A program made the translations under genes and the position numbers. DNA of 64,000 nucleotides, from contig NZ_AP027056.1 of NCBI RefSeq assembly GCF_027924965.1, positions 310,001 through 374,000 on the forward strand. The letters run 5' to 3'. The stretch comes from Limnohabitans sp. TEGF004. Its GTDB lineage: Bacteria > Pseudomonadota > Gammaproteobacteria > Burkholderiales > Burkholderiaceae_C. Positions 33,875 through 46,883 of this stretch are shown here, piece after piece. Each line of letters starts with the position of its first letter. Within the stretch, counting starts at the first letter, position 1. The notes under the pieces are model-generated. The model had not been told where the DNA came from and ran no database searches. It saw only the letters and a program-made list of their open reading frames with translations.

Positions 33875-35394
33875 TGAAACGACTGCATAACCCCCAAGAC
33901 GCCGCACAGTGGCTGCGCACCCAAGTGCGCGGTGTGTTGCACACCGACAGTCGTCGCGTGGGCGCTGGCGATGGCTTCATCGCATGGCCTGGTGGTGTGA
34001 CGGATGGCCGTCAGTTTGTAGCTGCTGCTTTGAAGCAAGGTGCCACCGCTTGTGTGGTCGAGCATGCAGGTGCTGAAAACTTTGCTTGGGGTGAGAGCGA
34101 CGCCATCGCCACTTACGACGGTCTCAAAGCTGCGAGCGGCCTCATCGCTGCAGCGTATTACGAACAACCAAGCCTTGCGTTGGACGTGGTGGCAGTCACT
34201 GGCACCAACGGTAAAACATCGACCGCTTGGTGGTTGGCACATGCGCTGCAAAACGCAGGCAAGCGCTGCGCCATCGTGGGCACCTTGGGTGTGGGCGAAG
34301 TAGGGCAGCTCGAAGTGACAGGCATGACCACACCCGACCCCGTGTTGCTGCAAGCGCGTTTGCGCGACATGGCAGATGCGGGTGTGAAGGCTTGCGCCAT
34401 TGAAGCCTCGTCGATTGGCTTGGCTGAACAACGCTTAGACGGCACACAGGTGCGTGTGGCTATGTTCACCAATTTCACACAAGACCATTTGGACTACCAC
34501 GGCGATATGACCAGTTACTGGCAGGCCAAGCTGGCCTTGTTCAGTTGGGCGGGTTTGCAAGCTGCAGTGGTGAATGTGGACGATGCACAAGGTGCGGCTT
34601 TGGCTGTGCAATTGAAAGCCCGTGGTGACTTGCGCGTGTGGACCATTTCGCGTGACCTTCATTCAGGCAGTGATGAAGTCGCAAGCAAAGGCGCATCCGC
34701 GCAACACATCATGGCGCGCAACATCCAGCACGGTGCCATGGGTTTGTGTTTTGACGTGGTCGAGGGTGATGAAGTTCATGCGCTTGATACGCAGTTGGTT
34801 GGCAATTACAACGTGAGCAATGTGTTGGGCGTCATCGCCTGTTTGCGCGCTTTGGGTGACAGCTTGGCCGATGCCGTGCAAGCCTGTCGCGAGTTACCTG
34901 CTGTGCCAGGTCGCATGCAAACCGTGGGTGCGGTTGGTGAGCCTTTGGTGGTGATTGACTATGCGCACACGCCCGATGCCGTCGCGCAAGCGGTGCAAGC
35001 CTTGTTGCCACTGACGCAGTCGCGCGGGGGTGAGTTGACCTGTGTCTTGGGCTGCGGTGGTGACCGCGATGCCGCTAAGCGTCCCTTGATGGCCGCAGCT
35101 GCCGAGCAATACGCGCAGCATGTGGTGCTGACCAGCGACAACCCGCGCAGCGAAAATCCGCAAACCATTTTGAATCACATGCTCACTGGCTTGCACAACG
35201 CAGCCAATACCAAAGTGATTGCTGACCGTGCACTAGCCATTGCACAAACCGTCCAACACGCGCGCGCGCAAGACGTCGTGTTGGTGGCTGGCAAAGGTCA
35301 CGAGGACTACCAAGAAATTTCAGGTGTCAAACATCCGTTCAGTGATGTGCAGCATGCACGTGATGCTTTGCAACAAAGGAGGGCGCATGTCTGA
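33874..35394 (+). CDS. murE: MurE, UDP-MurNAc-L-Ala-D-Glu:meso-DAP ligase
   Basis: A 506-residue Mur ligase that adds meso-diaminopimelate in the cytoplasm. VTGTNGKTSTAWW is the P-loop, IEASSIGLAEQRL and MFTNFTQDHLDYHGD are central-domain motifs with the carbamylated lysine region nearby (YWQAKLALF). LTSDNPRSENP contains DNPR, which specifies diaminopimelate instead of lysine. ATG 33874 overlaps ftsI (TGATG). DapF elsewhere in the window makes the substrate isomer. Confidence 0.96.
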   Translation: MKRLHNPQDAAQWLRTQVRGVLHTDSRRVGAGDGFIAWPGGVTDGRQFVAAALKQGATACVVEHAGAENFAWGESDAIATYDGLKAASGLIAAAYYEQPSLALDVVAVTGTNGKTSTAWWLAHALQNAGKRCAIVGTLGVGEVGQLEVTGMTTPDPVLLQARLRDMADAGVKACAIEASSIGLAEQRLDGTQVRVAMFTNFTQDHLDYHGDMTSYWQAKLALFSWAGLQAAVVNVDDAQGAALAVQLKARGDLRVWTISRDLHSGSDEVASKGASAQHIMARNIQHGAMGLCFDVVEGDEVHALDTQLVGNYNVSNVLGVIACLRALGDSLADAVQACRELPAVPGRMQTVGAVGEPLVVIDYAHTPDAVAQAVQALLPLTQSRGGELTCVLGCGGDRDAAKRPLMAAAAEQYAQHVVLTSDNPRSENPQTILNHMLTGLHNAANTKVIADRALAIAQTVQHARAQDVVLVAGKGHEDYQEISGVKHPFSDVQHARDALQQRRAHV

Positions 35395-36808
35395 CATGAA
35401 CCTCAGTTTGACGCAAATCAGCCAATGGCTCAGTGCAGCGCAGTTGCATGGTGATGGCAGCTTGACGATTCAACGCGTGAACACCGATAGCCGTACCTGC
35501 CAAGTGGGCGACTTGTTTGTCGCCTTGAAAGGTGAGCGATTCGATGCTAATGACTTCTTGTCGCAAGTCGCTGCCAGCGGCGCCACGGCTGCTTTGGCTG
35601 AGCGTGGTTTAGACGCAGCCAAGTTAGCTGGTGTGCAAGTGCCAGACACACGCATGGCTTTGGGTCAATTGGCCAAAGGCTGGCGCAGTCAATTCAACTT
35701 GCCCGTGATTGCCGTCACGGGCAGCAACGGCAAAACCACCGTCACACAAATGATTGCCAGCATCTTGCGTGCGGGCTTTGGCGACGACGCATTGGCCACG
35801 CAAGGCAATTTGAACAACGACATTGGTGTTCCGCAAACCCTGTTGCGCTTACGTGCACATCACCGCAGTGCAGTGGTGGAGTTGGGTATGAATCACCCTG
35901 GCGAGATTGCCGGCTTGGCCGACATGACACAAGCCACAGTGGCCTTGGTGAACAACGCCCAACGCGAGCACCAAGAGTACATGGCCACCGTCGAGGCGGT
36001 GGCGCAAGAAAACGGCGAAGCCATCAAGGCCTTGCCTGCTGACGGCGTGGCTGTATTTCCAGCACACGACGAATACAGCCCACTTTGGAAAGCCTTGGCA
36101 GGCAAGCGTGCTTGCATGCGTTTCTCCATGAGCGCCGACACCGTTGACAAGGCAGAAGTGCAGTTGCTCAAAGCCGATTGGTTGAACGACCACTGGTCAG
36201 TGGAAGCGCAAACACCCGCAGGTGTGTTGCGCACGCAGCTGCACATTGCAGGTCGTCACAACGTGGGCAATGCGCTGGCAGCCACCGCCTGTGCGTTGGC
36301 GGCAGGCGTGTCACTCGATGTGATTGCACAAGGTCTGAACAGTTTTGAGCCCGTCAAAGGCCGCTCACGCGCATTTGGCATTCAGTGCCAAGGCCGCGAC
36401 ATCACCGTGGTGGATGACACCTACAACGCCAATCCCGATTCTGTGCGTGCCGCCATCGATGTGCTGGCCGAATTGCCTGCACCACGTTTGTTGGTGTTGG
36501 GCGACATGGGCGAGGTAGGCACGCAAGGCCCTGAGTTCCACCAAGAGGTGGGCATCCACGCTGCACAAATGGGCATTGACCATGTGCTGTGTTTGGGTGA
36601 CTTGGCCGTACACACAGCCACGGCATGTGGTGCGAATGCACAGCACATGAAAGACATTGATGCATTGAATGAGCGCGTGATTCAACAGTTGCCACAACTC
36701 GGCAGCGTGTTGGTCAAAGGCTCACGCTTCATGAAGATGGAGCGCGTGATTGAGGCCATCAACGCCTGTCACGACCACAACACAAAGGAAACGACGCCAT
36801 GCTGCTGA
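35387..36808 (+). CDS. murF: MurF, UDP-MurNAc-tripeptide:D-Ala-D-Ala ligase
   Basis: This 473-residue ligase completes the pentapeptide precursor. ITDSR-type motif ([19 protein letters not shown]) marks the N-domain, [15 protein letters not shown] is the P-loop, [12 protein letters not shown] the central motif, and [15 protein letters not shown] the C-terminal signature. GGAGGGCGC precedes ATG 35387 and the gene overlaps the murE end by 8 bases; a frame open further upstream lies wholly inside murE. It overlaps mraY by 10 bases. Confidence 0.96.
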   Translation: MSDMNLSLTQISQWLSAAQLHGDGSLTIQRVNTDSRTCQVGDLFVALKGERFDANDFLSQVAASGATAALAERGLDAAKLAGVQVPDTRMALGQLAKGWRSQFNLPVIAVTGSNGKTTVTQMIASILRAGFGDDALATQGNLNNDIGVPQTLLRLRAHHRSAVVELGMNHPGEIAGLADMTQATVALVNNAQREHQEYMATVEAVAQENGEAIKALPADGVAVFPAHDEYSPLWKALAGKRACMRFSMSADTVDKAEVQLLKADWLNDHWSVEAQTPAGVLRTQLHIAGRHNVGNALAATACALAAGVSLDVIAQGLNSFEPVKGRSRAFGIQCQGRDITVVDDTYNANPDSVRAAIDVLAELPAPRLLVLGDMGEVGTQGPEFHQEVGIHAAQMGIDHVLCLGDLAVHTATACGANAQHMKDIDALNERVIQQLPQLGSVLVKGSRFMKMERVIEAINACHDHNTKETTPCC

Positions 36809-37977
36809 CCTTAGCCCAATGGCTGCAAACCCTCTCGCCAGAATTTGGTTTCTTCCGCGTGTTTCAGTACCTCACGTTCCGTGCGGTGATGGCTGCGTTG
36901 ACGGCATTGCTGATTGGTTTGATTGCCGGTCCTTTTGTGATTCGTCGCTTGGCTGCCTTGAAGATTGGTCAACCCATCCGCGAATACGCCATGCAATCGC
37001 ATTTGGCCAAGAGCGGTACGCCCACCATGGGCGGTGTGTTGATTTTGATTGGCATCGCCGTGTCAACCTTGCTGTGGGCTGATTTGTCGAATCGCTTTGT
37101 GTGGATCGTGATGATCGTCACCTTTGGTTTTGGTGCCATTGGTTGGGTGGATGACTGGCGCAAGGTGGTGAACAAAGACCCAGAAGGCATGCGTTCACGC
37201 GAGAAATACATGTGGCAATCCATCATTGGTTTGGTGGCGGCTTTGTATTTGGTGTTCAGCATTTCCGAGAGCAACAACCTGCGCGTGGTTGAGTTGTTTT
37301 ACTCGTGGGTGAAGTCAGGTTTTGATGTGAACTTGCCACCCAAAGCAGGTTTGCTGTTGCCCTTCATCAAAGAAGTGAGCTACCCACTGGGCGTGTTCGG
37401 TTTCGTCATCATGACCTACTTGGTCATCGTGGGCTCTAGCAACGCGGTGAACTTGACCGATGGTTTGGATGGCTTGGCCATCATGCCGGTGGTCATGGTG
37501 GGCTCGGCATTGGGCGTTTTTGCCTATGTGACGGGCAGCTCGGTGTATTCCAAATACCTGTTGTTCCCCTACATCCCAGGCTCAGGCGAGTTGATGATTT
37601 TCTGTGCCGCCATGGCCGGTGCAGGCTTGGCGTTTTTGTGGTTCAACACCCACCCCGCGCAAGTGTTCATGGGTGATGTGGGCGCGCTCGCTTTGGGCGG
37701 CGCGCTTGGCACGATTGCGGTGATCGTGCGTCAAGAAATTGTGCTGGCCATCATGGGCGGCATCTTTGTGGTGGAAGCCTTGTCGGTCATGTTGCAAGTG
37801 ACGTACTTCAAGTACACCAAAAAGAAATATGGCGAAGGTCGCCGCATTTTGAAGATGGCGCCTTTGCATCACCACTTCGAGAAGAGCGGCTGGAAAGAAA
37901 CCCAAGTCGTCGTGCGTTTTTGGATCATCACCATGCTGCTGTGCTTGGTGGGTCTGTCGACTTTGAAGCTGAGATAA
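36799..37977 (+). CDS. mraY: MraY, phospho-MurNAc-pentapeptide translocase
   Basis: A 392-residue inner membrane enzyme with about ten helices that transfers phospho-MurNAc-pentapeptide to undecaprenyl phosphate, giving lipid [13 protein letters not shown] and [10 protein letters not shown] (catalytic DD region), [10 protein letters not shown] (magnesium-binding NxxD) and [15 protein letters not shown] are the diagnostic loops; [11 protein letters not shown] is the conserved HHH cytoplasmic loop. Length is slightly above the 360 of E. coli because of a longer loop near residues 145-190. Gap of 4 bases to murD. Confidence 0.96.
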   Translation: MLLTLAQWLQTLSPEFGFFRVFQYLTFRAVMAALTALLIGLIAGPFVIRRLAALKIGQPIREYAMQSHLAKSGTPTMGGVLILIGIAVSTLLWADLSNRFVWIVMIVTFGFGAIGWVDDWRKVVNKDPEGMRSREKYMWQSIIGLVAALYLVFSISESNNLRVVELFYSWVKSGFDVNLPPKAGLLLPFIKEVSYPLGVFGFVIMTYLVIVGSSNAVNLTDGLDGLAIMPVVMVGSALGVFAYVTGSSVYSKYLLFPYIPGSGELMIFCAAMAGAGLAFLWFNTHPAQVFMGDVGALALGGALGTIAVIVRQEIVLAIMGGIFVVEALSVMLQVTYFKYTKKKYGEGRRILKMAPLHHHFEKSGWKETQVVVRFWIITMLLCLVGLSTLKLR

Positions 37978-37981
37978 GAAG

Positions 37982-39874
37982 ATGCAGCAACTCCACAACC
38001 AATCAGTGCTGATTCTGGGTCTGGGTGATTCCGGCCTGGCCATGGCGCGTTGGTGCTCGCGCTTTGGCGCGCAAGTGCAAGTCGTGGACACACGCGCCGA
38101 GCCGCCGCATTTGGCGGCGTTGCGTGCTGAGTTGCCAAGTGTCAAATTTGTGCATGGCGCATTTGACGCTAACTTGGTCGAAGGCCAAGACGTGCGCGCC
38201 GTGTTCAAGAGCCCAGGTCTGAGCCCTGAGTCTGTGGCCCCTGTGTGGAATGCCGCAGTTGCTGCCGGTTTATGGGTAGGGACAGAGTTGACCCTGTTCG
38301 CCCAAGCCCTGACTGATTTGCAAACCAGCATGGCCTATCACCCCAAGGTGTTGGCCATCACCGGTACCAATGGCAAAACCACCGTCACCTCGTTGACCGG
38401 TCAGTTGTTAGAACGTGCAGGTAAGCGCGTGGCAGTGGCTGGCAATATTGGCCCTACCTTGCTCGACACCTTGTCGCAAGCGCTGGACAAAGCCGCTGAA
38501 CAGCAAACTGCTGCAGATGCGATTGCCGCGCAAGAAGCTGCCGAGTTGGCTGCGGATGAAGCTGCGGCTGAACAAGCACGCGCAGTTGCAGAGGCCAAAG
38601 AAAAAGCGGCGGCAGCACAAGCTGCACAAATGGCTTTGGATGCTGAAGAGGCCATGGCGCAAGAAGCGGCAGCTGAAACAGACGCAGCATCACAAATGGC
38701 ACTGACAGGCACAGAGGCTGACCAAGCAAAAGACCAAGCAACAGAACAAAGCGAAGAAGCCGCGCAAGTGACGGCAGCCGATGACGAGCCCTACGAAGTG
38801 GACCTGCCACCTTTGGTGCCGCCACCTCCGCCCCCTGCTGACCATCCGTTCCTGCCACAAGTGTGGGTGTTGGAGTTGTCGAGCTTCCAGTTGGATGGCG
38901 TGGACAATTTCGAACCCACTGCGGCCTCGGTGCTCAACCTCACACAAGACCACCTCGACTGGCACGGCAGCATGGACGGCTATGGCGCAGCGAAAGCGCG
39001 CATCTTTGGCAAGCGTGGCGTGCTGGTGCTCAACCGTGAAGATGCAGGTGTGATGGTCATGTTGGACAGTGCACCCATTGAGGTGGCAGAAGTTGTGGCC
39101 AAGCCCTCGCGTGCCAAGACGCCCAAAACACAGCAACGCGCCCACCTCACGTTTGGTGGCGACATGCCGCAACGCCCTGGCGACTACGGCATTGAAACTG
39201 TCAATGGCATGACCTGGTTGGTGCGTGCGCTAGAAGCTGACGAAACACGTAAGCGCAAAAAAGACGACGAAGAAGAAATTCACTTCCAACGCCTCATGCC
39301 TGCTGATGCACTGCGCATCCGTGGTCGCCACAACGCGCTCAACGCCTTGGCGGCGTTGGCTTTGGCCGGTAGCGCGGGTGGTGATTTGGCGCCCATGTTG
39401 TTTGGCTTGCGTGAGTACCAAGGTGAGCCACACCGTGTGGAGCCTGTGAGTGTGCTCAATGGCGTGGAATATTTCGACGACAGCAAAGGCACCAACGTGG
39501 GCGCCACTGTGGCCGCGTTGCATGGCCTCGGTGTGGACCGCCGCTTGGTTGTCATCTTGGGCGGTGATGGCAAAGGACAAGACTTTGCGCCTTTGAGCGA
39601 GCCCGTGTCGCGCTACGCACGTGCCGTGGTGTTGATTGGCCGCGATGCCCCCACATTGCGCGAGGTGTTGCAGCACAGCGGCGTCAAGCTACTGGATGCC
39701 GCCACCTTAGAAGAGGCTGTTAATTTGTGTAGCGAACAAGCCCATTCAGGTGACGCCGTGTTGTTGTCGCCCGCTTGCGCGAGCATGGACATGTTCCGCA
39801 ACTATGCGCATCGTGCTGAAGTGTTTGTGAATGCGGTGAACCATTTGGTGAAAGAAGCAGGAGGCATGGTATGA
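37982..39874 (+). CDS. murD: MurD, D-glutamate ligase with an insertion of about 120 residues
   Basis: MurD adds D-glutamate to UDP-MurNAc-L-Ala. The protein has 630 residues against about 440 in E. coli. [14 protein letters not shown] (N-domain), [13 protein letters not shown] (P-loop near 127-139), and after a break [25 protein letters not shown] and [16 protein letters not shown] are all intact. Residues about 169-290 (38486-38852) are an Ala/Glu/Gln-rich helical stretch ending in an acidic segment and [13 protein letters not shown] second small insertion, [15 protein letters not shown], precedes [10 protein letters not shown]. The catalytic parts look functional, so the insertion is probably a surface coiled-coil arm, perhaps for protein contacts. 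Overlaps ftsW by 4 bases. Confidence 0.93.
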   Translation: MQQLHNQSVLILGLGDSGLAMARWCSRFGAQVQVVDTRAEPPHLAALRAELPSVKFVHGAFDANLVEGQDVRAVFKSPGLSPESVAPVWNAAVAAGLWVGTELTLFAQALTDLQTSMAYHPKVLAITGTNGKTTVTSLTGQLLERAGKRVAVAGNIGPTLLDTLSQALDKAAEQQTAADAIAAQEAAELAADEAAAEQARAVAEAKEKAAAAQAAQMALDAEEAMAQEAAAETDAASQMALTGTEADQAKDQATEQSEEAAQVTAADDEPYEVDLPPLVPPPPPPADHPFLPQVWVLELSSFQLDGVDNFEPTAASVLNLTQDHLDWHGSMDGYGAAKARIFGKRGVLVLNREDAGVMVMLDSAPIEVAEVVAKPSRAKTPKTQQRAHLTFGGDMPQRPGDYGIETVNGMTWLVRALEADETRKRKKDDEEEIHFQRLMPADALRIRGRHNALNALAALALAGSAGGDLAPMLFGLREYQGEPHRVEPVSVLNGVEYFDDSKGTNVGATVAALHGLGVDRRLVVILGGDGKGQDFAPLSEPVSRYARAVVLIGRDAPTLREVLQHSGVKLLDAATLEEAVNLCSEQAHSGDAVLLSPACASMDMFRNYAHRAEVFVNAVNHLVKEAGGMV

Positions 39875-41139
39875 GTGCCCTGCAGCGCATGAAACAAAGC
39901 TTCGCACGTCTGATGGGTGGCGAGCCCGAGACGGGTATGGATGCTTTGCCTGTGCGTGTGCACGGTACCGAGTTCACGCGCACCGCAGCTTCGCCTGTGC
40001 ACGTGAAGGGCTTTGATCAGCCCTTGGTGTGGGTCACATTTGCCTTGCTGATGTTTGGTTTGGTCATGGTGTATTCGGCCTCGATTGCCATTCCTGACAA
40101 CCCACGCATGGGCGCGGGCTACACGCAAACGCATTTCTTGCTGCGCCATTCGCTGTCGCTGTTCGTGGCATTTGTCGCAGCCTTGTTGGCATTTCAGATT
40201 CCGCTCAACACATGGGAGCGCGTGGCACCCTGGGTGTTCATTGCGTCCATCGCGTTGTTGATTGCGGTGTTGATTCCGTTCATTGGTAAATCTGTGAACG
40301 GTGCACGCCGCTGGATTGGTCTGGGCTTCATGAACTTCCAGCCGTCTGAGTTGGCCAAGTGGGGCGTGTTGTTGTATGCCGCCAACTACATGGTGCGCAA
40401 GATGGATGTGAAAGAAAACTTCTTTGCCGCTGTGTTGCCCATGGGTGCAGCGGTGGCGGCGGTGGGTTTGTTGTTGTTGTCTGAGCCAGACATGGGCGCG
40501 TTCATGGTGATTGCTGTGATTGCCATGGGAATTTTGTTTTTGGGCGGCGTGAACGCCCGCATGTTCTTCTTGATCGCCGCCGCATTGATTGGCGTGTTCG
40601 CACTCATCATCGCTACGTCTGAGTGGCGACGCGAGCGCATCTTTGCTTACCTCGATCCATGGAGCATGGAGCATGCCTTGGGCAAGGGCTACCAGTTGTC
40701 GCACTCGTTGATTGCGATTGGCCGTGGCGAAATTTTTGGCGTGGGTTTGGGGGGCAGCGTGGAAAAACTGCACTGGTTGCCTGAAGCGCATACCGACTTT
40801 TTGCTGGCCGTGATTGGCGAAGAGTTTGGTTTTGTGGGCGTGGTGGCTGTGATTGGCCTGTTCATGTGGTTGACGCGTCGCATCATGTACATCGGCCGCC
40901 AAGCCATTGCGATGGATCGTGTGTTTGCCGGCTTGGTCGCGCAAGGTGTGGGGATTTGGATGGGCTTTCAGTCTTTCATCAACATGGGTGTGAACTTGGG
41001 TGCGTTGCCTACCAAGGGCTTGACCTTGCCCCTCATGAGCTACGGCGGCTCTGCCATTTTGTTGAACCTGATTGCCATTGCGGTGGTGTTGCGCGTGGAT
41101 TTTGAAAACCGCGTTGTGATGCATGGAGGTCGCTTATGA
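39871..41139 (+). CDS. ftsW: FtsW, septal peptidoglycan glycosyltransferase
   Basis: A 422-residue SEDS-family membrane protein with ten predicted helices after a cytoplasmic tail of about 45 residues. [53 protein letters not shown] and [12 protein letters not shown] are SEDS hallmarks; the aspartate in the extracellular loop after LGAL.. and E/D of [14 protein letters not shown] are typical. It polymerises septal glycan with FtsI. Overlaps by 4 bases with both murD and murG. Confidence 0.95.
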   Translation: MSALQRMKQSFARLMGGEPETGMDALPVRVHGTEFTRTAASPVHVKGFDQPLVWVTFALLMFGLVMVYSASIAIPDNPRMGAGYTQTHFLLRHSLSLFVAFVAALLAFQIPLNTWERVAPWVFIASIALLIAVLIPFIGKSVNGARRWIGLGFMNFQPSELAKWGVLLYAANYMVRKMDVKENFFAAVLPMGAAVAAVGLLLLSEPDMGAFMVIAVIAMGILFLGGVNARMFFLIAAALIGVFALIIATSEWRRERIFAYLDPWSMEHALGKGYQLSHSLIAIGRGEIFGVGLGGSVEKLHWLPEAHTDFLLAVIGEEFGFVGVVAVIGLFMWLTRRIMYIGRQAIAMDRVFAGLVAQGVGIWMGFQSFINMGVNLGALPTKGLTLPLMSYGGSAILLNLIAIAVVLRVDFENRVVMHGGRL

Positions 41140-42221
41140 GTACGACCCAGCGCACCGCACTCATCATGGCTGGTGGTACTGGCGGCCACATCTTCCCAGG
41201 CTTGGCTGTGGCTGAGCAATTGCGCATCCACGGTTGGAATGTGCATTGGCTCGGTGCGCCTGAGCCGAGTATGGAAAGCCAACTGGTGCCGCCTCGTGGT
41301 TTTGCGTATGAGACTGTGGCCTTTGGCGGCGTGCGTGGCAAAGGTGTCAAAACATTGGCGCTGTTGCCCTTCAAGTTGTTGCGCGCCTTCTGGCAAAGCT
41401 TCTGTGTGGTGCGTCGCGTGAAGCCTGATGTGGTGGTGGGCCTCGGTGGCTACATCACCTTCCCCGCGGGGATGATGGCGGTGCTGTGTGGCAAGCCCTT
41501 GGTGTTGCACGAACAAAACTCTGTGGCGGGCATGGCCAACAAAGTGTTGAGTGGCGTGGCGGATCGTGTGTTCAGCGCTTTCCCTAACGTGTTGCCAAAA
41601 GCTGAGTGGGTGGGCAATCCCATGCGCGATGGTTTTGTGAAGCAGCCAGAACCTGCACAACGCTTTGCTGACCGCACTGGTCCGCTGCGCGTCTTGGTCG
41701 TGGGTGGCAGCCTAGGTGCACAAGCTTTGAATACCGTGGTGCCGCAAGCCATAGCCAAGATTCCACACGACCAACGCCCTGTGGTGACACACCAAAGTGG
41801 CGCCAAACAAATTGACGCGCTGCGCACGGCTTATGCAGAAGTTGGCGTGCAAGCTGAGTTAACCCCCTTCATCGACGATACCGCGCAAGCGTTTGCCGAT
41901 GCGGATGTGGTGATTGCCCGGGCGGGTGCCAGCACCGTGACCGAGCTGGCTGCCGTGGGTGCTGCTGCGATTTACGTGCCGTTCCCTCATGCGGTAGACG
42001 ACCACCAAACCACCAACGCGCGCTTCGTCGTTGACGCAGGCGGCGGCTGGTTGGTTCAACAAAACGAATTGAAAGCCCAAGACTTGGCAGACCGTTTGCA
42101 ATTTATGACGCGTCGCACTTTGTTGGCGTGCGCCGAAAAAGCTTATGCCGTGCGTCAGGTGGAAGCGGTGACAAGCGTGGTGGCCGCTTGCGAGCAGCTC
42201 GCAGCGAAAGGAAAAAAATAA
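41136..42221 (+). CDS. murG: MurG, lipid II synthase
   Basis: A 361-residue membrane-associated GT-B glycosyltransferase transferring GlcNAc from UDP-GlcNAc to lipid [23 protein letters not shown] is the N-terminal glycine loop, [16 protein letters not shown] the lipid-side loop, [12 protein letters not shown] the acceptor region, [10 protein letters not shown] the third glycine loop and [15 protein letters not shown] the UDP-binding motif. The stop overlaps the murC start by one base (TAATG). Confidence 0.96.
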   Translation: MSTTQRTALIMAGGTGGHIFPGLAVAEQLRIHGWNVHWLGAPEPSMESQLVPPRGFAYETVAFGGVRGKGVKTLALLPFKLLRAFWQSFCVVRRVKPDVVVGLGGYITFPAGMMAVLCGKPLVLHEQNSVAGMANKVLSGVADRVFSAFPNVLPKAEWVGNPMRDGFVKQPEPAQRFADRTGPLRVLVVGGSLGAQALNTVVPQAIAKIPHDQRPVVTHQSGAKQIDALRTAYAEVGVQAELTPFIDDTAQAFADADVVIARAGASTVTELAAVGAAAIYVPFPHAVDDHQTTNARFVVDAGGGWLVQQNELKAQDLADRLQFMTRRTLLACAEKAYAVRQVEAVTSVVAACEQLAAKGKK

Positions 42222-43630
42222 TGAAACACGCCATTCGTCATATCCATTTCGTCGGCATCGGCGGCGCTGGCATGAGCGGTATTGCTGAAGTGCTGTTGAA
42301 CTTGGGCTACGCCATTTCTGGTTCCGACTTGTCAGACAGCGTGGCCTTGAAGCGTTTGCAAAGCTTGGGCATTCAAACCCATGTGGGCCACGATGCTAAA
42401 AACATTGCGGGTGCAGATGCGGTGGTCACATCAACGGCTGTGCATGCCGACAACCCCGAAGTGGTGGCGGCTCACGCCAAGCTGATTCCTGTGGTGCCAC
42501 GCGCCGTGATGTTGGCCGAGTTGATGCGTTTGAAAACCGGCGTGGCCATTGCAGGTACACACGGTAAAACTACCACCACCAGTTTGGTGGCCAGTGTGTT
42601 GGCCGAAGCTGGCATGGACCCTACCTTTGTGATTGGCGGCAAGCTCAACAGCGCTGGCGCAAATGCCAAGCTTGGCTCAGGCGACTACATCGTGGTGGAA
42701 GCCGACGAGTCAGACGCCTCGTTCTTGAACCTCTTGCCTGTGATGGCGGTGGTGACCAACATCGACGCCGACCACATGGACACCTATGGCCATGACTTCA
42801 ACAAGTTGAAGGCTGCGTTCATCGAGTTCTTGCACCGCATGCCTTTCTATGGCGCTGCGATTTTGTGCACCGATGATGCGGCTGTGCGCAGCATCTTGCC
42901 CGAGGTGTCACGCCCCATCACCAGCTACGGTTTTAACGAAGAAGCGCAAGTGCGCGCGGTGAATGTGCACGCTGACAACGGCCGCATGTGCTTTACGGTG
43001 CAGCGCCGCAACGGTGTGACCTTGCCTGACCTCGACGTCACACTCAACTTAGCGGGCGAGCACAACGTGCTCAATGCCTTGGCAGCGATTGCGATTGCGG
43101 TGGAGTTGAACGTGCCTGATGAGGCCTTGCAAAAAGCTTTGGCCGAATTCAAAGGGGTGGGCCGTCGCTTCCAACGCCACGGCGAAGTGGCTGCGAAAAC
43201 GGGTGGCGAGTTCACCCTCATCGAAGACTATGGCCACCACCCCGTGGAAGTGGCTGCCACTTTGGCGGCTGCGCGCGGCGCATTCCCTGGTCGCCGTTTG
43301 GTGTTGGCGTTTCAGCCACACCGCTATACCCGCACGCGTGATTGCTTTGAAGACTTCGTCGAAGTCATGGGCCGCGCCGATGTGTTGTGGTTATCTGAAA
43401 TTTACGCCGCAGGCGAAACACCGATTGTTGCGGCCGATGGCCGTGCACTGTCGCGTGCCATGCGTGTGGCTGGCCACGAAGCCTTGGTGTTCGTGGATGA
43501 CATTCAAAAAATGGCCCAAGTTATTGTCGACAACGCCCAAGCGGGCGATGTGGTGATGTGCATGGGCGCAGGGTCGATTGGCCAAGTGCCAGCCAAGGTG
43601 CTGGCGTTGGTGCAACAACGTAAGAGCTGA
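42221..43630 (+). CDS. murC: MurC, UDP-MurNAc:L-alanine ligase
   Basis: The first amino acid ligase of muropeptide assembly, 469 residues. [18 protein letters not shown] starts the N-domain, [13 protein letters not shown] is the P-loop, [13 protein letters not shown] the magnesium-binding EADESD, and [15 protein letters not shown] the C-domain motif. AAAGGAAAAAAATA precedes the ATG at 42221; a frame open to 42128 lies inside murG. It is distinct from the related Mpl at 59690. Confidence 0.96.
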   Translation: MKHAIRHIHFVGIGGAGMSGIAEVLLNLGYAISGSDLSDSVALKRLQSLGIQTHVGHDAKNIAGADAVVTSTAVHADNPEVVAAHAKLIPVVPRAVMLAELMRLKTGVAIAGTHGKTTTTSLVASVLAEAGMDPTFVIGGKLNSAGANAKLGSGDYIVVEADESDASFLNLLPVMAVVTNIDADHMDTYGHDFNKLKAAFIEFLHRMPFYGAAILCTDDAAVRSILPEVSRPITSYGFNEEAQVRAVNVHADNGRMCFTVQRRNGVTLPDLDVTLNLAGEHNVLNALAAIAIAVELNVPDEALQKALAEFKGVGRRFQRHGEVAAKTGGEFTLIEDYGHHPVEVAATLAAARGAFPGRRLVLAFQPHRYTRTRDCFEDFVEVMGRADVLWLSEIYAAGETPIVAADGRALSRAMRVAGHEALVFVDDIQKMAQVIVDNAQAGDVVMCMGAGSIGQVPAKVLALVQQRKS

Positions 43631-43645
43631 GAAGTATTTAAAAGC

Positions 43646-44617
43646 ATGACCTTCCATATTCAAACTGCCAAAGTCGCCGTCCTCATGGGTGGCCTGTCTG
43701 CTGAGCGTGATGTGTCCCTCATGTCGGGCCGCGGTGTACTCAAGGCTTTGCAAAGCAAAGGTGTCAACGCCACCGCGTTTGACCCCGCTGAGCGCAGCCT
43801 GGATGAACTCAAACGCGAAGGCTTCACCCATGCCTTCATCGCGCTGCATGGTCGCTACGGTGAAGACGGCGCAGTGCAAGGTGCGTTGGAGTTGCTGGGC
43901 ATTCCCTACACAGGGTCAGGTGTGATGGCTTCTGCCATGGCCATGGACAAAGTGATGACCAAGCGCGTGTGGAGCGCCGTCGGCTTGTCGACACCCGGCT
44001 ATGTGTGGTTGTCACCTGAAGACCAAACCGCAGACAACATCCAAGCGATTCCTACCAAGTTGGGTTTGCCTTTGATCGTCAAACCACCACGCGAAGGCTC
44101 ATCCATTGGCATGAGCAAAGTCACGCAAGCTGGCGACATCACAGCCGCCGCTGAGTTGGCTACCCAATACGACCCCGATTTGTTGGCAGAAGAATTCATC
44201 ACCGGCGAAGAGCTGACCTGCCCCATCTTGGGTAACGGACCCAATGCACGTGCCTTGCCCGTGGTGCGCATTGCAGCACCGGACGGCGCATACGACTACA
44301 ACAACAAGTACTTCACCGACGATGTGAAGTACCACTGCCCAAGTGGCTTACCCGAAGCCGAAGAGCAAGAGGTGCAACGTTTGGTGGTGGCTGCTTACCG
44401 CGCCTTGGGCTGCCGTGGTTGGGGTCGCGCCGACATCATGTTGCGTGCGTCTGACCGCAAGCCGTTTTTGTTAGAGATGAACACCTCGCCCGGTATGACC
44501 AGCCATTCCTTGGTGCCCATGTCTGCACGTGCAGCAGGCATCAGCTACGAAGACCTGTGCTTGATGCTGCTAGAGAGCGCCACGCTTGATCACCCCGGAG
44601 GTCCAAAAGCCGTATGA
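43646..44617 (+). CDS. ddl: D-alanine:D-alanine ligase
   Basis: This 323-residue ATP-grasp enzyme makes the D-Ala-D-Ala substrate of Mur[18 protein letters not shown] is the N-terminal signature with the substrate-binding Glu, [12 protein letters not shown] the second motif, [15 protein letters not shown] the ATP-binding lysine region, [14 protein letters not shown] and [22 protein letters not shown] the metal-binding C-terminus. Length is in the DdlB range, consistent with its location in the division cluster. Overlaps ftsQ by 4 bases. Confidence 0.95.
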   Translation: MTFHIQTAKVAVLMGGLSAERDVSLMSGRGVLKALQSKGVNATAFDPAERSLDELKREGFTHAFIALHGRYGEDGAVQGALELLGIPYTGSGVMASAMAMDKVMTKRVWSAVGLSTPGYVWLSPEDQTADNIQAIPTKLGLPLIVKPPREGSSIGMSKVTQAGDITAAAELATQYDPDLLAEEFITGEELTCPILGNGPNARALPVVRIAAPDGAYDYNNKYFTDDVKYHCPSGLPEAEEQEVQRLVVAAYRALGCRGWGRADIMLRASDRKPFLLEMNTSPGMTSHSLVPMSARAAGISYEDLCLMLLESATLDHPGGPKAV

Positions 44618-45435
44618 CCACGCGCTACACCCACATGCGCCCCCGTCCTGAGGTGAATGCCTCGGTGCCGGTGCCGCTCGACGTCAAACTCATGCACATG
44701 GCGGCTTCGCTCATGTTTGTGGGTTTGGTCGTGGGTGCGTTGCTGGGCGGCGTGTGGACTTTGGTGCAGTTGCCAGCGTTTGCGTTGCGTGGCATCACGG
44801 TCTTAGGCGATGTGGAGCACAACAACGACGTGACCTTGCGCGCCAATGTGGTGACCAAGTTCACAGGTAATTTTTTCACGGCCGATTTGGCCCGTGTGCG
44901 CACTGCGTTTGAAAGCGTGCCTTGGGTGCGTTTGGCCTCGGTGCAACGCGAGTTTCCCAACCGTTTGCGCGTGACCTTGCAAGAGCACAAGCCTGTGGCT
45001 TATTGGGGCGATGACGGCGAGCAACGCATGGTCAACAGCTTTGGCGAAGTGTTTGAAGCCAATGTGGGTGATTTGGATGACGACAAGATGCCGCGCTTGA
45101 GTGGGCCTGACAGCCAATCGCAACAAGTGCTGTCTATGTATTTGGCCCTCGAGCCCGCATTCAAAACCATCAACTTAGGTGTCGAGAGTTTGGTCTTGAC
45201 CGACCGCGGCAGCTGGCGTGCCAAGTTGGCACACGGTGCGGTGATTGAGTTGGGACGTGGCGGTGTGGATGAGGTGATGGTCCGTGTGCAACGCGTGTCA
45301 CAAACGCTGGCACAGGTGACGAATAAGTTAGGTCGCAAAGTGACGGCGATTGAGTCTGCTGATTTGCGACACGACAACGGTTATGCGCTTCGTTTGCGCG
45401 GGGTGAGCACGCAAGACGTGCCCGCCAAACGCTAA
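44614..45435 (+). CDS. ftsQ: FtsQ, division protein
   Basis: A 273-residue bitopic protein. A cytoplasmic tail of about 30 residues precedes one helix (about 31-52), then a POTRA domain ([25 protein letters not shown]) and the FtsQ beta domain ([27 protein letters not shown]). It scaffolds FtsL/FtsB at the septum. No SD far from ddl is needed because of the ATGA overlap. A 37-base gap precedes ftsA. Confidence 0.94.
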   Translation: MTTRYTHMRPRPEVNASVPVPLDVKLMHMAASLMFVGLVVGALLGGVWTLVQLPAFALRGITVLGDVEHNNDVTLRANVVTKFTGNFFTADLARVRTAFESVPWVRLASVQREFPNRLRVTLQEHKPVAYWGDDGEQRMVNSFGEVFEANVGDLDDDKMPRLSGPDSQSQQVLSMYLALEPAFKTINLGVESLVLTDRGSWRAKLAHGAVIELGRGGVDEVMVRVQRVSQTLAQVTNKLGRKVTAIESADLRHDNGYALRLRGVSTQDVPAKR

Positions 45436-45472
45436 CGCGCACAGAGAGAAGAAGAGAAAGAACGAGGCTGTT

Positions 45473-46702
<1,230 letters not shown>

Positions 46703-46756
46703 ACATGATTCCTCACACCTTGCTTTATCTCGCGCGGGGCAGCCCGCCGCAGCGAC

Positions 46757-46788
46757 CGCACAGGCATCGACGATGTCGATCCTGTGCG
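46757..46788 (+). promoter_or_regulatory. Stem-loop in the ftsA-ftsZ spacer
   Basis: CGCACAGG-c-ATCGAC pairs with GTCGAT-CCTGTGCG around a GAT loop, 14 pairs with one bulged C. The spacer 46703-46883 otherwise shows no clear gene; a 34-codon frame from 46705 has no SD. No T-run follows, so it is more likely an RNA processing or stability element, or part of an ftsZ-specific promoter region. Confidence 0.55.
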
Positions 46789-46883
46789 CCCAACGCGCCA
46801 CCCTCGTAGAAGGAACGCGATGAACCACAAGCAAAAAACAAACGACTTAGGCAACTGCAAATTTTTAGATTAGGAGAAACATC

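Noticed and set aside
39802..41124. 440-codon minus-strand frame opposite ftsW, His/Gln-rich
   Set aside because: It is antisense to an intact ftsW with all SEDS motifs; the His/Gln-rich composition is typical of an antisense reading of a membrane protein gene.
46705..46809. 34-codon frame in the ftsA-ftsZ spacer
   Set aside because: No Shine-Dalgarno, Arg/Pro-rich composition, and the stem-loop explains the sequence.
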